Source of the DNA: Saprospira grandis DSM 2844
GTDB taxonomy: Bacteria; Bacteroidota; Bacteroidia; Chitinophagales; Saprospiraceae
DNA length: 64,000 bases
Reading direction: 5' to 3'
NCBI RefSeq assembly: GCF_000275825.1
Contig: NZ_JH719942.1
Location: 2,863,928-2,927,927 of the forward strand
Shown: in pieces, positions 7,080-15,723 of the stretch
Layout: the number at the start of each line of letters is the position of its first letter
How positions within the stretch are numbered: position 1 is the first letter of the stretch
The notes under the pieces: model-generated
What the model saw: only the letters and a program-made list of their open reading frames with translations
Told to the model about the DNA's origin: nothing
Databases searched by the model: none
Position numbers and translations under genes: made by a program

Positions 7080-10000
7080 ATGATTATTATGATTAAGAGA
7101 TCATTAGACTATTATTTACTACTAGTCCTATGTTTATTTTCTGGCAGTCTATGGGCGCAGGACTTAAAGTTAGATTGGGCCTATGACATTGGTGGGGGAG
7201 GCTCTAACTCGGCCAGCCATATCATGACAGACAGCAGTGGGAACATCTATGTTTATGGGACGGTTTTGGATTCATTGGATGCGGATCCTTCTGCAGGGAG
7301 CAGTATTATTTACAACAGTCAGTTTTTGGCTACTGGGCAGGTTAATCCTTCTGCTCAGGAGGGATATTTAGCGAAGTACGATGATCAGGGAGGGTTAATT
7401 TGGGCGATTAACACGCCCTTAGTGGCCAGTTTATACTCGTCTATAGTATTTCAGGTTTCTGCAGTTGGGGACATCTATCTAGCTGGAGGTTTGAGTGATA
7501 CGGTAGACATTGATCCGACGTTGGCTGTACAGAACTTAGCAGGTTATATTTTGTATGAGGATGCGAATCGGGGGACTTTTCATGAGACCTCATTTTTGGT
7601 GAAGTACAATACTGATGGGAGTTTAGCTTGGGGTCATTTGTATCCGGAATACATTCAGGCGCCTGCGGCTAGTGGCAGTAATCTACTAGGGATAAGAGGT
7701 CTTGCCTTTGATGAATTTGGCGATGTATATATTGCGGGAAACTTTTTTGGGGACATTGATTTAGATCCGGGGTCTGGGGCAGATTTATACTCGGCTCCAT
7801 TTACGTCAGGGAGCACATTTCCGCCAGTAAGTGCGACCACTGAGAACTATGGTTATTTGGCCAAGTTAAATCCTTTGGGACAATTACAGTGGGCCTTTAG
7901 TTTAGAGAATGATGGGGCGGAGATTGCGGCTTTAGCTATACATGAGTCTAAGATTTATTTGGCGGGAACGGTAGAGGGGCGTCCTACTTTTCCTTCTAGT
8001 CCAGATTTTGACCCATCTAGTGACACGGCCCATCTATATCCAGCATATGATTATGCCAACTTTTTGGCTTGCTATAGTCCTTCAAAGACCTTAGATTGGG
8101 TGAAGATGATGCCTCAGTTGGATCCATCTATTGCTACGGCTCGTTTTAGAGGAGCATTGGCTACTGCAGAGGGGCTTATATTGAGTGGAGAGGTTAACGG
8201 GCAGACTCAGGCTGGTGTAGCCTTTGGTTTAGTGGGCACGGACAGCTTTGATGTAAGTGTAGGCAATGCGCCAAATGGGTTACAATATTTTACGGTAGCT
8301 TATCGGGATGATGCGAGTCTTCGTTTTGGACAGGCGCACAATGGATTTTTAGAATACATGGCCAAGGATCATCAGGGAGGTGCTTATATTGGATATAGTT
8401 TTGAGAACAGCATGGATTTGGCGATTAGCGATACCTTTTTGACACAGGTGGTGCCTGCTTTTGGTACTTATGGTAATGTTGTTGCTCGCTATGACAGCTT
8501 AGGGCAACTACTATTTCATCATGTATTGGCTAATCCATTTGGTCAATTTTATCCAGCTTCTGAGGATATTATTTTGTTTGCGGGATCGTATGTATCTTCT
8601 ATTCCGGGTTTTCCCAGTAATGATTTTGATTTGGGCCCCAATAGCTTTAGTTTGAGCAGCACTGCGCCTCAGGTTACATCGGCTATTGCCAAATATGTAA
8701 ACTGTCGGATGGTTTTAGACTATCAGTTGACGGATGTATCTTGTAAGGCTAGTGTGGATGGTAGCATTACGGCTACGGTAGTAGAAGGGGGCACTGCTCC
8801 ATTTAACTACCTTTGGTCGGATAATCAGACTACGGCTACTGCGGCTAACTTGAGTGCGGGCAGTTATATGTTGACCTTAACGGACGACAATGGTTGTCAG
8901 GCTTTTGACAGCTTATACATTTCGGAGCCAGACTCGGCTATTTCGGCCTTAACGAGCAGCCAGATGGCGAGTTGTTTTGGGGCTACTGATGGTTCTTTGG
9001 CGGCTCAAGCTTTTGGGGGAACGGCTCCTTATAGTTTTGCTTGGTCTTCTTCTGTGGCTACGGCCAATGCGAGTAACTTAGCGGCTGGTATATACAGCTT
9101 AACGATTACTGATGCCAAGGCTTGTGAGTTGGTAGTTCAGGATAGTGTGCTTCAGCCAGACAGCATTGAATTGAGTTTTACGGCTACGATGACCAGCTGT
9201 TTTAGCAGTCAGGATGGGCAGGCTGTTGTATTGGCTAGTGGTGGAACTGCGGGCTACAGTTTTCTTTGGTCTAATGGAGAGACTACAGCAGCTGTAAATA
9301 ACCTAGCTCCGCTTAGTTATATGGTGACAGTAACAGATGCCAATGGTTGTGAAAACATGGATAGTGTAGTCATCGACCATCCATCTTTTTATGGTGCGAA
9401 TATCAGTGTGGATCATGTAACTTGTCGAAACGACAGTGATGGTAGTGCTATGGCTGCTGCTTATGGGGGAACTCCGCCCTATAGCTATCTTTGGGATGAT
9501 GCTAGTGCGACTGCAGATGCTGTGGTGAACAACCTAGCTGCAGGAAGTTATTATGTAACGGTGACTGATGCCAATGGCTGTCCTCAGGTGAACCTTGCGG
9601 AGATTAGAGAGCCGGGTAGTGATTTGGTTGCTGTCTTGCTTAGTGGTTCGGGGACAAGTTGTCATAACAGCAGCGATGGTGTGCTCTATTTGGCTACCTC
9701 TGGGGGATGGCAAGACTCTAGTTATGCCTCTAGTTGGTCTAATGGGGTGAGTGGTATTGGTTTTGACAGCTTGAGTAATTTGGCCGCAGGAAGTTATCAA
9801 GTGACGGTAACCGACTTTGAGGGTTGTACGGACACGGCTTCTATTGAAGTGTATTCGCCGGATCCTTTGGTGGTGAATCTTACTATAATTGACGCTCCAT
9901 GTTTTGCTTGTGAGAATGGGAGTATTGGCGCGGCTAACTTGACTGGTGGAACGCCACCTTATCAGTATAGTTGGCCAAATGGGACCTCTGGCGACAGTTT

Positions 10001-10337
10001 GACCAATCTTTCGGCTGGAAATTATACCTTGACTATTACGGATGGCAATGGTTGTGAGTTGATCACGACAGCTACTGTAAACGAGCCGCCTGTATCGGTA
10101 GCGCATTTAGATTTGGCTGAGCTGCAGCTATTTCCCAATCCGAATAATGGGCAGTTTAACTTGCAGTTTAGTGCGGGGATTTATCGCTTGGAGCTTTTTG
10201 ATGGTTTGGGGCGTAAAATCTTTGATCAGAAAATGGGGGGCGAGCAGCAATTGCAGTTGCATATTCCGAAGCTAGCTGCGGGTATGTATTGGCTTCGATT
10301 AAATGAGCAAATTAGCAAGCGGGTGATCATAAAATAG
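7080..10337 (+). CDS. Type IX-secreted protein with SprB repeats
   Basis: 1085 aa with a signal peptide (YYLLLVLCLFSGSLWAQ, cut after AQ; ATG 7089 is an equally good start). Residues about 30-540 hold beta-propeller-like repeats of the type GNIYVYGTV and DIYLAGG. From about 545 to 1000 there are six to seven SprB-type repeats (DGSITATVVEGGTAPFNYLW...AGSYMLTLTDDNGC), the module found in the gliding adhesin SprB. The last 75 residues are a Por secretion tail (LFPNPNNGQFNL...GMYWLRL), the sorting signal for the type IX system. Expected fate: outer-membrane translocation and surface attachment. It is likely an adhesin or gliding-related surface filament. It is followed by its own terminator, and a second T9SS cargo gene lies downstream. 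Confidence 0.88.
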   Translation: MIIMIKRSLDYYLLLVLCLFSGSLWAQDLKLDWAYDIGGGGSNSASHIMTDSSGNIYVYGTVLDSLDADPSAGSSIIYNSQFLATGQVNPSAQEGYLAKYDDQGGLIWAINTPLVASLYSSIVFQVSAVGDIYLAGGLSDTVDIDPTLAVQNLAGYILYEDANRGTFHETSFLVKYNTDGSLAWGHLYPEYIQAPAASGSNLLGIRGLAFDEFGDVYIAGNFFGDIDLDPGSGADLYSAPFTSGSTFPPVSATTENYGYLAKLNPLGQLQWAFSLENDGAEIAALAIHESKIYLAGTVEGRPTFPSSPDFDPSSDTAHLYPAYDYANFLACYSPSKTLDWVKMMPQLDPSIATARFRGALATAEGLILSGEVNGQTQAGVAFGLVGTDSFDVSVGNAPNGLQYFTVAYRDDASLRFGQAHNGFLEYMAKDHQGGAYIGYSFENSMDLAISDTFLTQVVPAFGTYGNVVARYDSLGQLLFHHVLANPFGQFYPASEDIILFAGSYVSSIPGFPSNDFDLGPNSFSLSSTAPQVTSAIAKYVNCRMVLDYQLTDVSCKASVDGSITATVVEGGTAPFNYLWSDNQTTATAANLSAGSYMLTLTDDNGCQAFDSLYISEPDSAISALTSSQMASCFGATDGSLAAQAFGGTAPYSFAWSSSVATANASNLAAGIYSLTITDAKACELVVQDSVLQPDSIELSFTATMTSCFSSQDGQAVVLASGGTAGYSFLWSNGETTAAVNNLAPLSYMVTVTDANGCENMDSVVIDHPSFYGANISVDHVTCRNDSDGSAMAAAYGGTPPYSYLWDDASATADAVVNNLAAGSYYVTVTDANGCPQVNLAEIREPGSDLVAVLLSGSGTSCHNSSDGVLYLATSGGWQDSSYASSWSNGVSGIGFDSLSNLAAGSYQVTVTDFEGCTDTASIEVYSPDPLVVNLTIIDAPCFACENGSIGAANLTGGTPPYQYSWPNGTSGDSLTNLSAGNYTLTITDGNGCELITTATVNEPPVSVAHLDLAELQLFPNPNNGQFNLQFSAGIYRLELFDGLGRKIFDQKMGGEQQLQLHIPKLAAGMYWLRLNEQISKRVIIK

Positions 10338-10360
10338 TTGGACAACAACTGGTTGTGCGC

Positions 10361-10392
10361 GAGACTACTGGCCTTGTCCAGTAGTCTCTTTT
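10361..10392 (+). terminator. Rho-independent terminator after adhesin gene 1
   Basis: An 11-bp stem GAGACTACTGG (10361-10371) with 10378-10388, followed by TTTTTA. It lies 24 bp past the stop codon. Confidence 0.8.
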
Positions 10393-10397
10393 TATTT

Positions 10398-10623
10398 GGC
10401 CTAGCGATGTGCAGCAGTGGCCGCAGGCCAGACCGAGGCGGCGAAGCCGCCGAAGGGCCGAGCGAACAGCGAGCTGCGAAACGTAGCGCCGCAAGGCCGT
10501 TAGGCCGCAGCGGAGGCCCCAAAACAGCAGCGAGCTGCGACAACCAGCCTCGAAGAGGCGCCAGTTCGACGACCAAAGGGAGTAAACGTAGCGCCGCAAG
10601 GCCGCAGCAGAGGCCAAAAAAAT
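10398..10623 (-). repeat. GGGGC-family intergenic element, copy 4 (subfamily II, composite)
   Basis: On the minus strand the full subfamily II unit runs from GGGGCCTCCGC (10521) to the TAGGCC tail (10398), with variable stems GCGGCC/GGCC and GGCGGC/GCCGCC. A second partial module (10527-10618) carries the GACGACCAAAGGGAG word seen in copies 6 and 15. Confidence 0.75.
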
Positions 10624-10628
10624 AGGCC

Positions 10629-10643
10629 TGTCCGGTGGATGTC
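10629..10643 (+). promoter_or_regulatory. Shared 15-bp motif upstream of adhesin gene 2
   Basis: TGTCCGGTGGATGTC, one base different from the copy at 6947. It is followed by two 11-bp GTCCGTTTGGG repeats. Confidence 0.3.
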
Positions 10644-10787
10644 CGTTTGGGGTCCGTTTGGGGTCCAGTTAAAAATGGGGGGGGTATCGATTTAATGAAG
10701 CTTCTTTGTCTTGTACTCATTTGGGAGCTAGACTGGGGAGGGGCTGTTTGTGATGAGTATGTTTTTTTTTATTAAAAAAATGAATTT

Positions 10788-13700
10788 ATGAAAAAGATGT
10801 ATTACTTACTTCTGCTCTTTCTTTTGTTTGGGCCGATAGTTTGGAGTCAGCAAATAGGAGGCGCTCCGATTGTACCTTATACTTTGACGGTAGATGATAC
10901 TGTAGCTTGTAGTTATGGACAGACCATAACGGCCACCTTAGCAAGCTCTCAGATTAAGACGGTATACAACCTGCGTTCTGTGACAAATGGGGCCTTGATA
11001 GATGGGCCAGTTCAGGGTACAGGAGGGCCGCTTCAGTTTTCGATTTCTCCTTATCGAACAGATAGTTTTTATGTAGAGGCGGTAGCGCCGGGGATTGGGG
11101 TTGAGTTGGATGCCACAGACGATGCCTTAGAGATCAATCCGAGTCCGGACATTAGTTCGGGAGATTTCAGTTTGGTGGGCTGGATTAAGATTCCGCAAAC
11201 AGCGCCTAATTTTGGGTACATCAATACCTTTTCTCGTCCAGTAGGCACTACTCGTTACCTTCAGTTTCTCCATTTTTATGGCAGGCTGCGTTATCTTTCT
11301 GGAACGGGAAGCACCCCCACAGCCAATAGTTTGATTGGGAACAGAAGCATAAAAGACAACAAATGGCATCACTTTGCTTTTACGCGTACAGCGGCTACGA
11401 ATGAAGTGAATATTTATATTGATGGGGTTTTGGATGCGAGCAAGGTAATTCCGGCTTTAGAGACAGGTTTGGATACTTGTTTTATAGGGCATGTTTGGGC
11501 GAATGGTCAACGTCAGGGGCAGTTGGGAGCGAGTATAGATGAGCTCAGTTTTTGGTCTCGTCCGTTGAGTTTGACCGAGATTCAGGATGATATGGCCAAT
11601 GGGACCGATTCTACGGATACGGATTTGGCCTACTTTTACAACTTTGAAGAGGGGCAGGGGAATTCTGTACATGATATTTCGCCTAATAACCCGCCAGCCA
11701 ATAGCCAATTTGAGAATGCAGACAGCAGTGCAGTTTGGGTAGATGGAGCGCCTAGGTATAGAGGTGAGATGTCTAATCAAGTTGTGATACACTTTACGAA
11801 CAACCCTCTTCAGATTGTTCAGATCAATAGCTCTGCCACATCGGTTTGTGCTGGAGATAGTTTGATTTTGGAGGCAGAATGTCGCAGTTTTGATGTAGTG
11901 AGTAGTTACCAGTGGAGTTCTGGGCAAAATAATGGGGCGGCATTTGTGCCTAGCCAGTCTGCTTATTATACGGTAACAGCTACCGATGCTTTGGGCTGTA
12001 CGGATGTGGATAGCATTCAGCTAACGGTTAATGCGGCTCCAACTATTCAGTTGCAGGCTTCTGATACTGCAGTTTGTCAGGGCGAGTCGGTTATTTTGAC
12101 GGCTTCTGGGGCAGACAGCTACCTTTGGAATAATAGCGTACAAAATGCACAGTCTTTTCAGCCCAGTCAATCGGCTTATTATAGGGTGGTGGCCACAGAT
12201 AGCAACACCAACTGTAGTGTTGTGGATAGTCTATGGCTAAGCGTTTACAGTCTGCCTAATATCAGTTTGCAGCCTTCTGCCTCGGCCATTTGTGCGGGGG
12301 ATTCTGTACAGATTCAGGCGCCAACTTCTTTGACTTACAGCTGGCCGCAGGGCTTGGCCAATGGGCAAAACTTTGCGCCAGATAGCACCGATGATTATAC
12401 GGTTATTGGCACTGATGCCAATGGTTGTCGTGATACGGCTATAACCACTATCGTAGTGAATAGCTTACCTCAAGTTCAACTACAGGGCCCAGCCAACAAT
12501 GGCCTTTGCTTTGGAGAAAGTATGACCCTCAGCGCTAGCGGGGCCAATAGTTACAGTTGGGATAATGGGGTAGTAGATGGCCAATCTTTTACGCCTCAGT
12601 CAGCTCAAAGTTATACGGTAACGGCTACGGATGCCAATGGTTGCCAGAATACGGCCAGTATTTTTGTAGATGTTTATGCACTACCTGCAGCTAGTATTGT
12701 TCCTGACTTGAGTTTGTCTAACCCCAATCAGCTCTGCCCTGGCGACAGCCTTGCCCTTTTTGGCGCGGGCGGAACTAGCTACAGCTGGAGCCATAACTTA
12801 AGCGATGGACAAGCTTTTGTCCCTCAATCTACCGATAGTTATACCGTAACGGCCACCGATGCGAATGGTTGTAGCGATACAGCCAGCATTTATGTTCCTT
12901 TACTCACTGCGCCTAGCCCAAGTATTCAAGCTACTGCTATGGCGCTTTGCCCAGGCCAAAGCCTGAGCTTAACGGCAATAGGAGCCGATACTTACAGCTG
13001 GGATAATGGGCTGGTCAATGGCCAAAGTTTTGTTCCAGACAGCAGCCGTCGATATACCGTAACGGCTAACCTAAACAATGGCTGTAACGATACGGCACAG
13101 GTTTATATTACGGTTTATCCTCGCCCAATGGTACAGGCCAATGCCTCTGCTTTTAGTATTTGCCAAGGCGAGCCTTTGCTGCTCTACGGTAGTGGGGCCA
13201 ATAGCTATAGCTGGGACAATAATGTGGTTGACGGACAGGCTTTCTACCCGCAGTCTAATGGCAATTATTTGCTGACAGGAACAGATCTGAACGGCTGTAC
13301 GGCTATGTCTGGCATTAGTATTACCGTAAATCCAACCCCTACAGCAGCTATTCAAGCTTCTGCAAACAGCCTTTGTGAAAGCGATTCTTTAACGCTCTTG
13401 GCTACAGGCGGAACTAGCTATAACTGGAGCCATGGGCTGCCCAATGGCCAGGGGTTTGTCCCCGATAGCTCTGCTACTTATACAGTAGTGGTAACAGATG
13501 CCAATAATTGCAATGATACAGCTAGCTTATCCGTGACGGTACATCCTTATCCACAGCTTGCAGCTATGAGCAGCCAAGATTCTATTTGCCAAGGACAAAT
13601 GCTGAGCCTCAGCGGCCAAGGAGCTACCAGCTACAACTGGAGCAATGGCGTAATTGATGGACAAGCTTTTCCCATTTACAGTAGCCAAACTTATCTGCTT

Positions 13701-14471
13701 AGCGGAACAAGCGCTCAAGGTTGTACCGCCCATGATAGCATTTATATTCACGTATGGCCTTTGCCTACGGCTATGGCGCAGGCTTCTGCCGATACCGTTT
13801 GCCAAGGCGATAGTATTAGTTTGTCTGGAAGCGGAGGACAAACTTATAGCTGGGATAATAACGTAGTTGATGGACTGGCTTTTGTCCTCCAAACAACAAC
13901 GACTTTCACGCTTATCGCCACCGATGCCAATGCTTGCCAAGATACTAGCCAAATTGAGGTGCTGGCCAGAGCGCTTCCACAACTTAGTATCCTCAACCTA
14001 AATAGCCTTTACTGTAGCGCCGATAATAGCATTCAGCTAGAGGCTAGCCCCGCTAATGGGCTCTTTTCTGGCCCTGCAGTGAGCCCCGGCGATAGCATTT
14101 TATTCAATCAGCTAGCCAACGGAAGCTATACCGTGAATTATGCTTATACCGATGAGTTTGGCTGTAGCAACGAGCTGAACCAAAGTTTTGATATGGATAA
14201 TTGCGCAGGCTTAGCAGAGGCAAATCGCTGGAGCCAACTAAAGGTTTATCCCAATCCAAGTCATAATGAGGTCTATATTGATCTGTCTGATTTAGAGCAG
14301 CAGCCTCTACAGCTTCGTCTCTACAATTTGATGGGGCAGTTAGTTTTGCAAGAAGAGCAAATGGGCGGCCGCCTGGCTAGCCTTTCTATGGCCGATTTGC
14401 CCGCAGGAACCTATATTTTGCAGCTTCAACAAGCCGATCAACAAATTCAGCTTACTGTGGTCAAACAGTAA
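10788..14471 (+). CDS. Type IX-secreted LamG/Ig-like repeat adhesin
   Basis: 1227 aa with a signal peptide (YYLLLLFLLFGPIVWSQ). Residues about 100-300 form a LamG/concanavalin-like domain (DFSLVGWIKIPQ...IDGVLDASKVI...ASIDELSFWSRPLS). Then come about ten Ig-like repeats of roughly 80 aa, each with a CxGDSLxLxA start and a YTVTATDANGC end. A C-terminal type IX sorting tail closes it (KVYPNPSHNEVYIDL...GTYILQLQQ). This points to a cell-surface or released binding protein, probably for glycans or cell contact. Codon choice changes along the gene: the first half favours G-ending codons, the repeats after about 12.5 kb favour C-ending AGC and GGC. A terminator follows. Ligand unknown. Confidence 0.87.
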   Translation: MKKMYYLLLLFLLFGPIVWSQQIGGAPIVPYTLTVDDTVACSYGQTITATLASSQIKTVYNLRSVTNGALIDGPVQGTGGPLQFSISPYRTDSFYVEAVAPGIGVELDATDDALEINPSPDISSGDFSLVGWIKIPQTAPNFGYINTFSRPVGTTRYLQFLHFYGRLRYLSGTGSTPTANSLIGNRSIKDNKWHHFAFTRTAATNEVNIYIDGVLDASKVIPALETGLDTCFIGHVWANGQRQGQLGASIDELSFWSRPLSLTEIQDDMANGTDSTDTDLAYFYNFEEGQGNSVHDISPNNPPANSQFENADSSAVWVDGAPRYRGEMSNQVVIHFTNNPLQIVQINSSATSVCAGDSLILEAECRSFDVVSSYQWSSGQNNGAAFVPSQSAYYTVTATDALGCTDVDSIQLTVNAAPTIQLQASDTAVCQGESVILTASGADSYLWNNSVQNAQSFQPSQSAYYRVVATDSNTNCSVVDSLWLSVYSLPNISLQPSASAICAGDSVQIQAPTSLTYSWPQGLANGQNFAPDSTDDYTVIGTDANGCRDTAITTIVVNSLPQVQLQGPANNGLCFGESMTLSASGANSYSWDNGVVDGQSFTPQSAQSYTVTATDANGCQNTASIFVDVYALPAASIVPDLSLSNPNQLCPGDSLALFGAGGTSYSWSHNLSDGQAFVPQSTDSYTVTATDANGCSDTASIYVPLLTAPSPSIQATAMALCPGQSLSLTAIGADTYSWDNGLVNGQSFVPDSSRRYTVTANLNNGCNDTAQVYITVYPRPMVQANASAFSICQGEPLLLYGSGANSYSWDNNVVDGQAFYPQSNGNYLLTGTDLNGCTAMSGISITVNPTPTAAIQASANSLCESDSLTLLATGGTSYNWSHGLPNGQGFVPDSSATYTVVVTDANNCNDTASLSVTVHPYPQLAAMSSQDSICQGQMLSLSGQGATSYNWSNGVIDGQAFPIYSSQTYLLSGTSAQGCTAHDSIYIHVWPLPTAMAQASADTVCQGDSISLSGSGGQTYSWDNNVVDGLAFVLQTTTTFTLIATDANACQDTSQIEVLARALPQLSILNLNSLYCSADNSIQLEASPANGLFSGPAVSPGDSILFNQLANGSYTVNYAYTDEFGCSNELNQSFDMDNCAGLAEANRWSQLKVYPNPSHNEVYIDLSDLEQQPLQLRLYNLMGQLVLQEEQMGGRLASLSMADLPAGTYILQLQQADQQIQLTVVKQ

Positions 14472-14510
14472 TCAATTATAGCTGATAGCCAGCACTTAGC
14501 TGCCTTATCA

Positions 14511-14542
14511 AACCACTTCCTACTCTAGGGAGTGGTTTTTTT
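14511..14542 (+). terminator. Rho-independent terminator after adhesin gene 2
   Basis: Stem AACCACTTCCT (14511-14521) with 14527-14537 followed by eight T. It abuts repeat element 5. Confidence 0.75.
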
Positions 14543-14820
14543 TGGGCCCGCGGCCAGCTTTGCTGGCCGCCGCTATGCTTTGGGGCTCGCTCTTCGCTCG
14601 GCCCTTCGTTTTTTCGCTGCGCTCAAAAACTCGGTCTGGCCTGCCGGCCACCCCGCCGCAGCGCTGGGCCGCTCAACAGCTGGTCTAGCTCCAGTAAATC
14701 AATCTTTGGCCGCCAATCTTCCCCAAAAGCGGCATTCGTCGCTTCGCTCCTCATCCGTTAATAGATCCCCGCCCACCCACCCCTCCTCGAGATTCCCTAA
14801 GGAATCTCTCAGGGGGGCAC
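14543..14820 (+). repeat. GGGGC-family intergenic element, copy 5 (subfamily I, long form)
   Basis: Starts GGGCCCGCGGCCAGC, has the core variant GCTCGCTCTTCGCTCGGCCC, a GTCTGGCC/GGCC stem and a CGCAGCGCTGGGCC tail. It then continues for about 150 bp with a segment (GCGGCATTCGTCGCTTCGCT ... GATTCCCTAAGGAATC) shared only with copy 13. Confidence 0.75.
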
Positions 14821-14825
14821 TTGGG

Positions 14826-15686
14826 CTAAAAATCAAGAATATACTGCTCCAAATCCGCAGAAGAAGCAAAACCCAACTTGTTCCGCAAGCGCAGCTTCTT
14901 CTTACTCACCGAGTCTAGCGCAATATGCAAACTATCCGCAATCTCTTGGTTGGGCGATTTCACCCGAATCAAGGCCGCTAACTTCAGGTCTCCCACAGAA
15001 AGCTGTGGATGCTTCTCCTCAAATTGCCGCAAAAAATTCTCATAGGTTTTATTCACCTTATTCCTTAGCCCCTCCCATTGGCTTTTGGCCTGTATCTCCC
15101 GTTGCAACTGACGAAGAAGAAACTGCCCCCGCCTGCGAACTTCTGCATTCACTTGCTCTTGCACAAAGGCGCCCAGCTCCCGCTCAAAATTCTTCAAAAA
15201 ACCATTCTTTTCTTCTAGCCAGATCGCATAATGCAAGAGCTCTTTTTGCTTTAGCTCCAAGCATAAAGCTGCTTTTTCGCTCTCTAGTCTAATTGTTTCT
15301 TGCATATACGCCTGTCGACTCAAAACATTTTCTAAACGAGCCAACAGTTCTGTCGAATCTACAGGTTTACGCAAAAAATCTATGGCGCCCAATTCAAAAG
15401 CCTGTTGTAGATCTTTGCTGGCCGTATGCACTCCAGTGTGCATAATCACTGGAATATTCGCAAATGTCACTGTTGATTTTAGCAGCTTTAGGGTCTCTAA
15501 TCCATTGAGTACCGGCATGTCCCAATCCAATAAAATGAGATCTATGGCCAGTTCTTTTAAAAGGTCCAAAGCTCTTTGCCCATTGTTGGCAAAAAGAAGT
15601 TGGTAATCTTGAGCCCGAGGATGTAGGGCCTGTAATACCTGCTCAATATATTGTGGTTGGTCGTCTACAAGAAGAATTTTATACAT
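14826..15686 (-). CDS. Response regulator with C-terminal LuxR-like HTH
   Basis: 286 aa. Residues 1-120 are a receiver domain: acidic pair DD at 8-9, phosphoacceptor Asp54 in LLDWDMP, and the conserved Lys in FLRKPVD. A coiled-coil linker follows (about 125-215), then a C-terminal helix-turn-helix (LSVGDLKLAALIRVKSPNQE...DSVSKKKLRLRNKLG) like the LuxR/GerE-type output domain of Bacteroidota two-component regulators. It lies 37 bp after a TPR histidine kinase on the same strand and is its obvious partner. Kinase phosphorylation of Asp54 should switch its DNA binding. The target genes are not visible. Its stop codon lies 5 bp from the end of repeat element 5. Confidence 0.88.
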   Translation of the reverse strand: MYKILLVDDQPQYIEQVLQALHPRAQDYQLLFANNGQRALDLLKELAIDLILLDWDMPVLNGLETLKLLKSTVTFANIPVIMHTGVHTASKDLQQAFELGAIDFLRKPVDSTELLARLENVLSRQAYMQETIRLESEKAALCLELKQKELLHYAIWLEEKNGFLKNFERELGAFVQEQVNAEVRRRGQFLLRQLQREIQAKSQWEGLRNKVNKTYENFLRQFEEKHPQLSVGDLKLAALIRVKSPNQEIADSLHIALDSVSKKKLRLRNKLGFASSADLEQYILDF

Positions 15687-15723
15687 ATTAGATCCTGTTC
15701 TGATTTTATGAGGGGAAAATAAC

